A DNA stretch of 64,000 bases from Actinomyces faecalis (GTDB taxonomy: Bacteria > Actinomycetota > Actinomycetes > Actinomycetales > Actinomycetaceae). The translations under genes and the position numbers were made by a program. Within the stretch, counting starts at the first letter, position 1, and each line of letters begins with the position of its first letter. The stretch is from positions 620,001-684,000 of the forward strand of contig NZ_CP063418.1 of NCBI RefSeq assembly GCF_013184985.2, in the 5' to 3' direction. Shown in pieces: positions 56,127 to 64,000 of the stretch. The notes below the pieces were generated by a model. That model worked only from the letters and a program-made list of their open reading frames with translations, was not told where the DNA came from and searched no databases.

Positions 56127-56138
56127 GCCGGGCCTGGC

Positions 56139-57626
56139 TCAGCCCTGCTCGTCCTCCTGGTGCTCAGCACTCGGGCCGGCCACGGACGGCTGTCCCGTGT
56201 CCTGCTGACCGTCTGCGGCCGTGTCCTCGCCGTCCTCCTCGGAGGCAGGAGCAGGAGCCGCCTCATCCTCAGGTGCCGGCGCCGGGTCGGCCTCCACCTC
56301 GGCGGCTGACTGGGCGACGGGCGCTGCCGGGTGGAGGGCCTGGTTGATGACGTCAGAGAACACCGGCGCCTGCGGCACCGCGTGACCCAGCACGCCGCGC
56401 ATCTCCTCCAGGTAGGAGGCCACGGAGTCGCGCTGGCGCTCGAGCTCCTCGACCTGGCGCTCGGCGGCTGCCAGACGCGCCTCACCATCGGCACGGGCAG
56501 ACTCGACCATCTGTGCGGCCTCGGCGCGGGCGTCCTGGAGGACCTGCTCGGCCTGACGCTCGGCCTCAGCCTGGCGGTCACGCGCCTCGGCGTCGGTCCG
56601 TACGCGCACGGCCTCGGCGCGCTCAATCGCCTCCTGCAGACGGGCCTCGGCCTCCTCGGCCTGCTGCTGAGCCTGCTCGTTCATGACACGGATGCGCTCG
56701 GCAGCTGCCTGGTGGGCGTCGGAGTCCTCCTGCGCGGCAGCCTCGTGCTGTGCTGCGATCTCCAGACTGGTCTGCTGTCGCAGCTCGGTGGCCTCAGCAC
56801 GGGCGGCCTCTGCCTCAGCGGCGGCCTCGCGGCGCAGCGCCGTCGTCTCCTCGGCAGCCTCCCGACGCAGGGTCTCAGCCTCGCTCCGGGCCTTGTCCAG
56901 CTCCGTGGCTGCCTCGGAGGCCGCGAGGGAACGGACCTTCTCAGCCTCCGCGGTGCTGGTGGCGCGCAGCTCGTCGGCCTCGGCGGTGGCTGCGTCGCGG
57001 GTCTCAGCCGCCTCACGCTCGGCGGAGACACGCAGCTCGGTGGCCTCCTTCCTCGCCTGGGCGAGAACGAGCTGTGCCTCACGCTCAGCGCTGTCACGCA
57101 CGTTGGTGGCCTCAGCCTCAGCCTCGGCGGTGACCTGGTCAGCCTTGCGGCGGGCGGAGGCGACCATCTCCTCAGCGCGGGCCGTGGCGTTGGCGGTCGT
57201 CGTGGAGGACTCGAACTCCGCCTGTGAACGCAGCTCAGCGGCGTCGCGGCGGGCGTCTGACAGGAGCGTGGCAGACTCGTTGGCTGCCTGCTCAGAGACA
57301 CGCTTGGCGTTGGTGCGAGCGCGGGCGAGCAGGGCCTCGGCCTCGGCGCTGGCCTTGGACAGGACGGTCGCGGACTGCTCCTCAGCGCTGCGCAGCAGCT
57401 GCTCGATGCGCGAGCCGAGACCCGCGTAGGAGGGAGTGTCCGTCTCACGCAGCCGGCGCTGAGCGTCAGCAAGCTCGCCGGCCAGCGTCATCGTGCGCTG
57501 GTCCAGGCTCTCGACCTCGCGGCGAGCGTCAGCGAGCTGGCGCCGCAGGGTGTCGATCCGCTGGTCAACCTGTGCGCGGTCGTAACCGCGCATCGTGATC
57601 GTGAAGGCCTCGGTCCCGTCAGTCAC
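56139..57626 (-). CDS. DivIVA-like coiled-coil scaffold protein
   Basis: A 495-residue protein. The N-terminus (AFTITMRGYDRAQVDQRIDTLRRQL) resembles the DivIVA/Wag31 lipid-binding start. Residues ~20-410 are an almost continuous Ala/Glu/Arg-rich coiled coil with repeats such as AEAEA and REA; the last ~85 residues are acidic, Pro/Ala/Glu-rich and probably disordered. Proteins of this type (DivIVA, Scy, FilP-like) organise polar growth or the division site in actinobacteria. It is longer than typical Wag31 (~260). Which role it has cannot be told from sequence. Confidence 0.78.
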   Translation of the reverse strand: MTDGTEAFTITMRGYDRAQVDQRIDTLRRQLADARREVESLDQRTMTLAGELADAQRRLRETDTPSYAGLGSRIEQLLRSAEEQSATVLSKASAEAEALLARARTNAKRVSEQAANESATLLSDARRDAAELRSQAEFESSTTTANATARAEEMVASARRKADQVTAEAEAEATNVRDSAEREAQLVLAQARKEATELRVSAEREAAETRDAATAEADELRATSTAEAEKVRSLAASEAATELDKARSEAETLRREAAEETTALRREAAAEAEAARAEATELRQQTSLEIAAQHEAAAQEDSDAHQAAAERIRVMNEQAQQQAEEAEARLQEAIERAEAVRVRTDAEARDRQAEAERQAEQVLQDARAEAAQMVESARADGEARLAAAERQVEELERQRDSVASYLEEMRGVLGHAVPQAPVFSDVINQALHPAAPVAQSAAEVEADPAPAPEDEAAPAPASEEDGEDTAADGQQDTGQPSVAGPSAEHQEDEQG

Positions 57627-57970
57627 GTCTGTGTCCTCCTCACGACGGCCGCGCGCCGTCTGCGAGGTCTAGGGTATCGGCGTCGGCCACCGTCGTGCTG
57701 ACTCGCCTCGGTGCGTGGCTGGCCCCTCAGCGGCGTACGACGCCGCTGAGGGAGGCTGGCACGCACCCGCTGCGTGGTTCCGCTCAGGGCGCAGGATCCT
57801 GTGATCTTGCCCGTGACTGCTGCGTATGAGCCGCTCGCATGGGATTCTGGATTGTCCGACGTGCCAGGTGGACCAGGGAGCGTGCCTCCTGCTCGGCCAC
57901 CCAGGCTCGCACGACCGTCGTCGCGGCGAGTGCGTCGGACCCCTGTCCGTTGAAGCAAGGAGACCGCGTC
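57627..57970. other. divergent gap with a 13-bp perfect hairpin
   Basis: No gene is seen in these 344 bases. CCCTCAGCGGCGT (57724-57736) and its exact complement (57740-57752) flank the 3-base loop ACG. In a gap between divergent genes this is more likely a leader element or protein site than a terminator. AAGGAG near 57956 serves the downstream GTG start. Confidence 0.45.
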
Positions 57971-59263
57971 GTGAACCGACGTATCGTGAGTGCGATCGCC
58001 GCTGCCGCAGGACTGATCGTCATCGCCCTGGCCGTGTGCTCCGCCACCGTGTGGCGTCCGAGCTCGACCGCCGAGGCGACTCTGCCGGCCGCTCCCGACC
58101 AGCCCTACGTCCTGGTCGAGCCCGGGGTGCTGGGCCTGGTCAACTCTGACGTCACCGTCACCGCGTCCTCGCAGGGTCAGGACGTGACCCTGGCAGTGGG
58201 CTACTCCGCTGACGCCCGCGCCTGGCTCGCCGACGACCCTTACCTTTCGGTCACCGGCCTGAAGGACTGGAAGACCCTGGACACCACCTCCGTGACCGAG
58301 CGCTGCGAGGCCGGCCCGACGGCGAGCGGCGCCGCTACCAAGACCGCCAGCGAGACCCCCTCGACCGAGCCGAACGACGCCGCTGCGGCCGAGGGCTGCA
58401 CGCCCCTGACCGCCTCCGGCGCCGACCCTGCCGGTGCTGACGTGTGGCAGACCTCGGTCACCGAGACCGACACGGCCACGACTGAGCTCGACGCCACGGA
58501 CACCGACCTCGTCGTGCTCGCCTCCACGGACGACAGCGACGCGGCGCCCACGCTGACCCTGACCTGGTCGCGCTCAGTGTCCACCCCCTGGCTCGTTCCG
58601 GGTCTGGTGCTGGGTGGCCTGCTCATCCTGCTGGGCGTCTTCGGTCTGCTGCTCGACATCCAGATGCGTCACGCCGACCAGCAGCGCCGCCAGCGCGCTG
58701 CCGAGCGTGCCGCCCGCCTGGCCACGGCCGACTCCACCGCGACGATGGGCATTCCCGCCGTCAACGACCCCAACCGTCCGCTCACCCGCCGTGAGGCGCG
58801 GGACAAGGAGCGCGCGGAGGCCGCGGGCGAGGAGTGGATCGATCCGCGTACCGGCGTCGTCTACGTCGACGGCGTCGCCGCGCCCTCCGTCCCGCAGGCT
58901 CCTGAGCAGGAGCCTGAGCCGACGGCCGACGACGCTCCTGGCTCCGGCCAGGACGCAGCCGGTGAGGCGGGCGAGCCCGCGCAGGTCGACGGGCCGACCG
59001 AGCCCGCGACGGACGAGGACACCCTGGAGGCCGCCGGTGCGGCCCGCGGCTCCGCCGTCGTCCCGAGCCTGGACGAGGAGACCGTGCGCAGCCTGCGCGC
59101 CTCCCGTGAGCTGGAGACCGAGGAGGCCTTCAGCCTGACCGACGAGGACCCGGCTGCTGAGGACGAGCACGCAGCACCTGCTGCCTCCCGAGACGCCGTC
59201 GGAGAGGACACTGCCGTCATCGATCCTGTGGACCCGACCGCCGAGGGTGAGGAGAACGCCTGA
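57971..59263 (+). CDS. two-helix membrane protein with acidic C-terminal domain
   Basis: A 430-residue protein from GTG 57971, with AAGGAG nine bases upstream. A signal/anchor helix (~5-25) leads to an extracellular Thr/Ala/Asp-rich domain of ~170 residues with two Cys (SVTERCEAG, AAEGCTPL). A second helix (~200-225, WLVPGLVLGGLLILLGVFGLLL) is followed by a cytoplasmic tail with DPNRPLTRREARDKERA and a long acidic stretch. No family is recognised with confidence. Its stop overlaps the start of the lipoprotein gene (TGATG), so the two are coupled. Confidence 0.75.
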   Translation: MNRRIVSAIAAAAGLIVIALAVCSATVWRPSSTAEATLPAAPDQPYVLVEPGVLGLVNSDVTVTASSQGQDVTLAVGYSADARAWLADDPYLSVTGLKDWKTLDTTSVTERCEAGPTASGAATKTASETPSTEPNDAAAAEGCTPLTASGADPAGADVWQTSVTETDTATTELDATDTDLVVLASTDDSDAAPTLTLTWSRSVSTPWLVPGLVLGGLLILLGVFGLLLDIQMRHADQQRRQRAAERAARLATADSTATMGIPAVNDPNRPLTRREARDKERAEAAGEEWIDPRTGVVYVDGVAAPSVPQAPEQEPEPTADDAPGSGQDAAGEAGEPAQVDGPTEPATDEDTLEAAGAARGSAVVPSLDEETVRSLRASRELETEEAFSLTDEDPAAEDEHAAPAASRDAVGEDTAVIDPVDPTAEGEENA

Positions 59264-60273
59264 TGACTACCCGCCGACACTTCCTTCTCGGGGCCGTGAC
59301 CACCGCTGCCGCCGCCACGCTGGCCGCCTGCTCGCAGGAGGTGCCCGCCACGCCGTCGGTCACCTCCAGCGCCACCCCGCGCCCGGTGCTCGACGCCGAC
59401 CGCCTCACCGTGGTCCTGGAGCGGATCGGCAAGGGGCTGTCCGCCGCGGACTCCGCCAGGAACGGCGAGGCCCTGGCGGGATACCTCACCGGGCCGGCTG
59501 CGCGCGTGCGCACGGCCGAGTACGCCGTCGCCCAGGCTGCTGAGGACGAGTCCCTCATCCACACCTTCTCCGCCACCAGCCAGGCCGGAGCGGTAGGACT
59601 GACTACGGGCTTCCCGCGTGCTGCCCTGACGATCACCGAGCCGGTCTCTGACTCCGAGCCGCCTTACCTGCTGGTCCTGTCGCAGGAGACCGCGCGCGAC
59701 AGCTTCGAGCTGTGGGCGTGGGCGCGTCTGTTCGCGGGCGTCGAGGTGCCGGCCACCTCCACCGCGTCGGTGGGCTCGGAGCAGGTCGGGGCTGACTCTG
59801 AGGGCCTCGTGGCCACCCCTGAGGAGGTCCTGGCCGCCTATATCGAGCTGCTCAACAACCCTGAGGGGGACAACTCCCTGGGCTTCGCGGACGACTCCCT
59901 GCGTCAGCGCGTGGCCTCCGAGCGCGGCGTCGACCTGTCCGGCATGGGGACGGTCTCGGTCACCGCCACCGCAGGGTCGGACGGGTTCAAGGGCCTGCGC
60001 ACGACCGAGGGCGGGGCGCTGGTCGCCACGACCCTGTCCTTCACCACCACCTACACCAAGACCGTGGCCGGATCGACGCTCAACGTCGGCGGGAACGTCG
60101 GCAAGCTGCTGGGCGGGGACACTGAGGTGCGTGGTACCGTGACGGCCTCCTACGACGTCATGATCGCCTTCTCCGTCCCCTCGGCAGAGGCCGGTGGCGA
60201 GGTCGTGGCGCTGGGAGCGGATCTCGTGCTCGCCTCGGCAGCACGTGACGACGCCGCCGCGCCTCAGGAGTAG
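59263..60273 (+). CDS. Tat-type lipoprotein of unknown function
   Basis: A 336-residue lipoprotein. TTRRHFLLGAVTTAAAATLAAC is a twin-arginine lipoprotein signal (residues 2-23) with lipobox LAAC. The mature protein has two similar-sized alpha/beta segments (LDADRLTVVLERIGKGL and PYLLVLSQETARDSFELWAWA, then GGALVATTLSFTTTYTK), resembling actinobacterial lipoproteins of the DUF8094 type. It is translationally coupled to the membrane protein upstream, suggesting a shared role in the cell envelope (inference). Confidence 0.78.
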   Translation: MTTRRHFLLGAVTTAAAATLAACSQEVPATPSVTSSATPRPVLDADRLTVVLERIGKGLSAADSARNGEALAGYLTGPAARVRTAEYAVAQAAEDESLIHTFSATSQAGAVGLTTGFPRAALTITEPVSDSEPPYLLVLSQETARDSFELWAWARLFAGVEVPATSTASVGSEQVGADSEGLVATPEEVLAAYIELLNNPEGDNSLGFADDSLRQRVASERGVDLSGMGTVSVTATAGSDGFKGLRTTEGGALVATTLSFTTTYTKTVAGSTLNVGGNVGKLLGGDTEVRGTVTASYDVMIAFSVPSAEAGGEVVALGADLVLASAARDDAAAPQE

Positions 60274-60411
60274 ACGCCGGACCGCCGTCGTTGACGTCGT
60301 GGATGACACGGCGGCGGCTCGAGGTGCCGACGCGCCAGCACCGTCTCCGGGACCTGCGCCCGGGTCGGGACCGGCCGTGACCACAGGACCAGGAAGAAAG
60401 AAGAACTTCAG

Positions 60412-61377
60412 ATGAGCATGTTCGGAGCTGTTGACCTGTCCTCCCTCGCACCGCGCCAGACTCCTGGCGCCGGGGCCGGTGCGACCGGGGCCGCGGGAGC
60501 GGCTGCGGGCGGGCCCGGTACGTCCCAGCCTGCCGCAGGCGGTGAGGGACCGGTCCTGCCGGCTCCGCTCGTCGTCGACATCGACGCCACCAACCTGCGC
60601 GACGTCGCCGAGGTCTCCACGCAGGTGCCGGTGGTTGTCGTCCTCCACACCCCGCGCTCCCAGGCCTCCACCGAGCTTGCGGGGCTGCTGGAGAAGCTGG
60701 CCACGGAGTACGGTGGCCGCTTCGAGCTGGCGAGGGTCGACGTCGACGCCGCTCCTGAGGTCGCCCAGGCTCTCCAGGCCACGGCCGTACCCGCGGCGAT
60801 GGCGCTGCTGGCCGGCCAGCCGATGTCCCTGTTCCAGGGGGCTGTGCCCGAGGACCAGCTGCGCGGGCTGCTTGACCAGCTTCTCCAGGTTGCCGCGGCC
60901 AACGGTGTGACCGGACGGGTCGCCGTCGACGGAGCGACTGAGGCTGAGCCGGCAGAGCCCGAGGAGACCGAGGTCGAGCGTGAGGCCCGTGAGGCGATCG
61001 AGCGTGGTGACTTTGACGCCGCGATCGAGGTCTACGACCACGCCGTCGCCCAGAACCCCGGCGACGACCAGCTCAAGGTCGCGCGCGACCAGATCCGGAT
61101 GCTCGCACGGATGGACGGCAAGGACCCGCACGCGCTGCTGGCTGCGGCTGACGCTGAGGGGGCTGACATCGAGGCGGTGCTGGCCGGCGCCGATGCCGCG
61201 CTGGCGCTGGGGGACATCAACGCCGCGCTGGGGCGCGCCCTGGAGGCCGTGCGCTCCCACGGTGGGGAGGAGCGTGAGGCGGCACGCGTGCGGCTGCTCC
61301 AACTCTTTGACGTCATCGGGCAGCAGAGCCCCGAGGTCGCCCGGGCGCGCCGCCAGCTGGCCGCGCTGCTGTTCTAG
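60412..61377 (+). CDS. thioredoxin-like/TPR protein, CnoX (YbbN)-like, without CXXC
   Basis: A 321-residue protein. A Gly/Ala/Pro-rich N-terminus (~1-48) precedes a thioredoxin fold (VPVVVVLHTPRSQAS, ARVDVDAAPEVAQALQATAVPAAMAL), in which the active-site CXXC is replaced by PRSQ, then a C-terminal TPR-like region (EAREAIERGDFDAAIEVYDHAVAQNPGDDQLK). This matches the YbbN/CnoX holdase family of actinobacteria, which lacks redox cysteines. The 138-bp gap before it is GC-rich and holds no gene. A 26-bp stem-loop follows. Confidence 0.87.
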   Translation: MSMFGAVDLSSLAPRQTPGAGAGATGAAGAAAGGPGTSQPAAGGEGPVLPAPLVVDIDATNLRDVAEVSTQVPVVVVLHTPRSQASTELAGLLEKLATEYGGRFELARVDVDAAPEVAQALQATAVPAAMALLAGQPMSLFQGAVPEDQLRGLLDQLLQVAAANGVTGRVAVDGATEAEPAEPEETEVEREAREAIERGDFDAAIEVYDHAVAQNPGDDQLKVARDQIRMLARMDGKDPHALLAAADAEGADIEAVLAGADAALALGDINAALGRALEAVRSHGGEEREAARVRLLQLFDVIGQQSPEVARARRQLAALLF

Positions 61378-61523
61378 AGCCTGTGGGAGAGGTCTGAGAT
61401 TGCGCCTTCACGTCGTCGGATCGCGCTTACGTGGGGTGAACGAGCGTGTAGGGCGCGATCTCATCCTGAGGACGCGATCACACGCCTGGAACCGCTGAAG
61501 CCATGCCGGTAGGCGTGAGCTGA

Positions 61524-61580
61524 GACACGCAGGTGCCCGCGCTCGCCTTCAAGAAAGGCGAGCGCGGGCACCTGCGTGTC
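61524..61580. terminator. 26-bp perfect stem terminator between convergent CnoX-like gene and glgP
   Basis: Bases 61524-61549 are exactly complementary to 61555-61580 across a 5-base loop; the inner end is AT-richer (GCCTT/AAGGC). It is the longest looped stem in the window and probably stops transcription from both sides. Confidence 0.85.
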
Positions 61581-61617
61581 AGCCGGACGCTACTAGCTCC
61601 CGCACCCTGTCAGCAGG

Positions 61618-61657
61618 TCAGTCGATCGGCTCCGGGGTCAGTCGATCGACTCCGGGG
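61618..61657 (-). repeat. 20-bp tandem duplication of the glgP 3' end
   Basis: TCAGTCGATCGACTCCGGGG at 61638-61657 covers the last codons and stop of glgP. It is repeated at 61618-61637 with one change, just past the stop, so a second in-line TGA follows. Confidence 0.8.
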
Positions 61658-64000
61658 TCAGCTTCCACACCTCACGGGCGTAGTCGCTGATGGTGCGGTC
61701 GGAGGAGAAGCGGCCCGAGCGGGTGATATTGACCCAGGCTTTGCGCTGCCAGGCGCGCTGGTCGGCGTAGTCGGCGGCCATGCGGTCCTTGGCCTCGCGG
61801 TAGGCCGCGAAGTCGCCAAGCACGTAGTAGACGTCAGCCGGCTCGTAGCTGGGCTCGAGCAGGCTGCGGCGCAGGTCAGCGAACCAGCCCGAGCCGTTGT
61901 CGTTGAGCGTGCCGTCGGTCAGGGCGTCCAGGACGCGCTTGAGACCTGGGACCGTCTGGTAGGTGGCCACAGGGTCGTAGCTGGCACGCAGCGTGGGCAG
62001 CTCGTCGTCGGTGGCACCGAAGATGTAGGCGTTGTCCTCCCCCACGGCGTCCAGGATCTCGACGTTCGCCCCGTCTAGCGTGCCGAGCGTCAGGGCCCCG
62101 TTCATCATGAACTTCATGTTCGAGGTACCCGAGGCCTCCTTGCCGGCCATCGAGATCTGCTCGGAGACGTCAGCGGCCGGGATGATGTGCTCGGCCGGGG
62201 AGACATTGTAGTTGTGGATGAAGACGACCTTGATCGTCTGGGAGACGACGGGGTCGTTGTTGACCAGGTCCGCGATGGCGTTGATGAGCTTGATGATCGC
62301 CTTGGCACGGACGTAGCCGGGGGCGGCCTTGGCGCCGAAGATGAAGACGCGCTTGGGCACCTCCAGCGTCGGGTCCTCCTTCATCCGGAAGTACAGGTCC
62401 AGGATGTACAGGGCGTTGAGGAGCTGGCGCTTGTACTCGTGCAGGCGCTTGATCTGGACGTCGAAGACGGCGTCGGGATCGATCTCCACGCCTTCGCGCG
62501 CGGCCACCCAGGCGGCGAAGTCGACCTTGTTGGCGTGCTTGACCTCAGCCAGACGGTCCAGGACGGTCTCGTCCGCGGCGTCGGTGTACCTGGCCAGGAC
62601 GGACAGGTCACGCACCCACTCGTCCGAGCCGGTGACCTCGTCCAGCAGGGCGGACAGACGCGGGTTGCACTGGCGCAGCCAGCGGCGAGGGGTCACGCCG
62701 TTGGTCTTGTTGTTGAAGCGCTCGGGCCAGATCGTGTGCCACTGCCTGAGGGTGTCGCGCTTGATGATCTCGGTGTGCAGCGCGGCCACGCCGTTGATGG
62801 AGTACGAGGCGTAGCAGGCGATCCAGGCCATGTGGACCAGGCCACCGTGGACCGGGGACATGTAGTCGATCGTGCTCTCGTCGACCCCGCGCTCAGCCAG
62901 GTCGATGCGGAAGCGGCGGTCGATCTCGTAGATGATCTCAAGCACGCGCGGGAACAGGCGCTCGAAGATGGAGATCTCCCAGGTCTCCAGGGCCTCGGCC
63001 AGGACGGTGTGGTTGGTGTAGGCGAAGGTCTTGGTGACCTCGGCCCAGGCGTCGTCCCAGCCCAGGCCGTGCTCGTCCATGAGGATGCGCATGAGCTCGG
63101 GGATGGCGAGCACCGGGTGGGTGTCGTTGAGCTGGATGGCGTTGTAGTCGCAGAACCCACGCAGGTCCTCGCCGTGGTGGGTCACGTAGTTCTCGACGAT
63201 CTCCTGGAGGGAGGCCGAGCAGAAGAAGTACTGCTGGCGCACGCGCAGGAGCTTGCCCTCGTAGGTGGTGTCGTTGGGGTAGAGGACACGGGAGATGTCC
63301 GCGGTCCGCTCGCGCTCGACGATGGCGTCGGTGAAGCGCTGGGAGTTGAAGGCGTCGTAGTCGAACTCCTCCATGCTCTCGGCCTTCCACAGGCGCAGGG
63401 TGCCCACGTTCCTCGTGCCGTAGCCGGTGATCGGCATGTCGTAGGGGATGGCGCGCACGGTCAGGTCGTTGTAACGGACGATGCGCTGGGCCTCCTCGCG
63501 GCGGATGACGAAGGGATAGCCCTCCTCCATCCAGGCGTCAGGGTGCTCGGTCTGGAAGCCGTCGGAGAAGAGCTGCTTGAACAGGCCGTAGCGGTAGAGG
63601 ATGCCGTAGCCGGCGACCGGGAGGTCGAGGGTGGCGCAGGAGTCGAGGAAGCAGGCGGCCAGGCGGCCCAGGCCCCCGTTGCCCAGGGCCGCGTCAGGCT
63701 CCTGCTCCAGGACGTCGCTGAGGCTGCGACCGAAGGAGTCCACGGCCTTGGTGGCCTCGTCGACGAGACCGAGGTTCGTGAGGTTGTTGAGCAGGGCACG
63801 TCCCATGAGGAACTCGGCGGAGAAGTAGTGCTCCATGCGGCCGGCCCGGTAGCGCTGCTCGGTGGCGTACCAGCTGTCCGCGATGGCGTCGACGACGGCG
63901 GCCGACAGTCCCTGCCAGACCTCCATCTCGGTGGAGGCGCCAGCGGGGTGCCCGGAGACCGCCCGCACCTGAGAGGGCACGGTGGAGGCCAGGTTCTGCG
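61638..64000 (-). CDS. glgP: glycogen/maltodextrin phosphorylase, start beyond window
   Basis: At least 787 residues of a glycogen phosphorylase (GT35), which releases glucose 1-phosphate from alpha-1,4-glucans. HYFSAEFLMGRALLNNL, ALGNGGLGRLAACFLDS, QLNDTHPVLAIPELMRIL and the PLP site EASGTSNMKFMMNGALTLG (Lys binds PLP) are all present. The frame stays open to the window edge (QNLAST before the GTG at 63980), and the family usually has more N-terminal residues, so the start lies outside. The C-terminus ends TPESID at a tandemly duplicated stop region. Confidence 0.96.
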   Translation of the reverse strand, partial: QNLASTVPSQVRAVSGHPAGASTEMEVWQGLSAAVVDAIADSWYATEQRYRAGRMEHYFSAEFLMGRALLNNLTNLGLVDEATKAVDSFGRSLSDVLEQEPDAALGNGGLGRLAACFLDSCATLDLPVAGYGILYRYGLFKQLFSDGFQTEHPDAWMEEGYPFVIRREEAQRIVRYNDLTVRAIPYDMPITGYGTRNVGTLRLWKAESMEEFDYDAFNSQRFTDAIVERERTADISRVLYPNDTTYEGKLLRVRQQYFFCSASLQEIVENYVTHHGEDLRGFCDYNAIQLNDTHPVLAIPELMRILMDEHGLGWDDAWAEVTKTFAYTNHTVLAEALETWEISIFERLFPRVLEIIYEIDRRFRIDLAERGVDESTIDYMSPVHGGLVHMAWIACYASYSINGVAALHTEIIKRDTLRQWHTIWPERFNNKTNGVTPRRWLRQCNPRLSALLDEVTGSDEWVRDLSVLARYTDAADETVLDRLAEVKHANKVDFAAWVAAREGVEIDPDAVFDVQIKRLHEYKRQLLNALYILDLYFRMKEDPTLEVPKRVFIFGAKAAPGYVRAKAIIKLINAIADLVNNDPVVSQTIKVVFIHNYNVSPAEHIIPAADVSEQISMAGKEASGTSNMKFMMNGALTLGTLDGANVEILDAVGEDNAYIFGATDDELPTLRASYDPVATYQTVPGLKRVLDALTDGTLNDNGSGWFADLRRSLLEPSYEPADVYYVLGDFAAYREAKDRMAADYADQRAWQRKAWVNITRSGRFSSDRTISDYAREVWKLTPESID

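Noticed and set aside
58861..61302. 813-codon minus-strand open frame
   Set aside because: Antisense to the lipoprotein and CnoX-like genes; composition is low-complexity.

Overview
The window is GC-rich DNA with dense gene packing, many ATGA/TGATG stop-start overlaps and strong AGGAG-type ribosome binding sites. Actinobacterial signatures include DUF3017 downstream of purH, a DUF6350/PerM-type membrane protein before purN, a DasR-like operator, twin-arginine lipoproteins, carbohydrate ABC operons without their own ATPase, and a DivIVA-like coiled-coil protein. Together they point to a saccharolytic member of the Actinomycetales, most likely Actinomyces or a close relative; the species call is inference. 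No rRNA, tRNA or CRISPR array was seen.

Region 1 (1-13.2 kb) is a glycan-utilisation island. On the minus strand lie a DeoR regulator, a GH38 alpha-mannosidase, an alkaline-phosphatase-superfamily phosphodiesterase, a HAD phosphatase and the start of a GH20 hexosaminidase. A metallophosphoesterase sits among them on the plus strand. Divergent from the DeoR gene is a binding protein plus two permeases (CUT1 type), followed by a terminator and two decayed genes (Gfo/Idh/MocA dehydrogenase and TIM-barrel sugar isomerase).

Region 2 (13.2-28.1 kb) holds a DHA2-type MFS exporter, a second CUT1 operon with a LacI regulator, an SDR oxidoreductase with an unusual low-complexity insertion, a GH31 glycosidase divergent from its own LacI regulator, a DUF559 nuclease gene bracketed by two REPIN-like repeat units, and a GH13 alpha-glucosidase with a clear promoter and operator-like palindrome.

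Region 3 (28.1-51.1 kb) is mostly housekeeping. It contains a ClC channel flanked by related palindromes in inverted arrangement, a heterodimeric ABC exporter, a double-length eukaryote-like phosphofructokinase, sucCD, a PerM-like protein with purN, a Tat-exported protein with a C9 tract at its start, a membrane-anchored Asp-box protein, a ZTP riboswitch with purH, a MauE-thioredoxin fusion, DUF3017, a dicarboxylate/amino-acid:cation symporter and malate dehydrogenase.

Region 4 (51.1-64 kb) begins with a third CUT1 operon under a near-consensus DasR (dre) site. It continues with small conserved actinobacterial genes, a GntR/YtrA regulator, a DivIVA-like coiled-coil protein, a membrane protein/lipoprotein/CnoX-like cluster, and glycogen phosphorylase running off the right edge.

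Overall the segment couples uptake of oligosaccharides and amino sugars (three ABC importers sharing an external ATPase) to intracellular glycosidases, glycolysis, part of the TCA cycle, purine synthesis and glycogen breakdown. The most unusual structures are the nuclease gene with REPIN-like flanks (24.9-26.2 kb), the palindrome-flanked ClC gene, and a terminator-like hairpin that lies inside a permease coding sequence.
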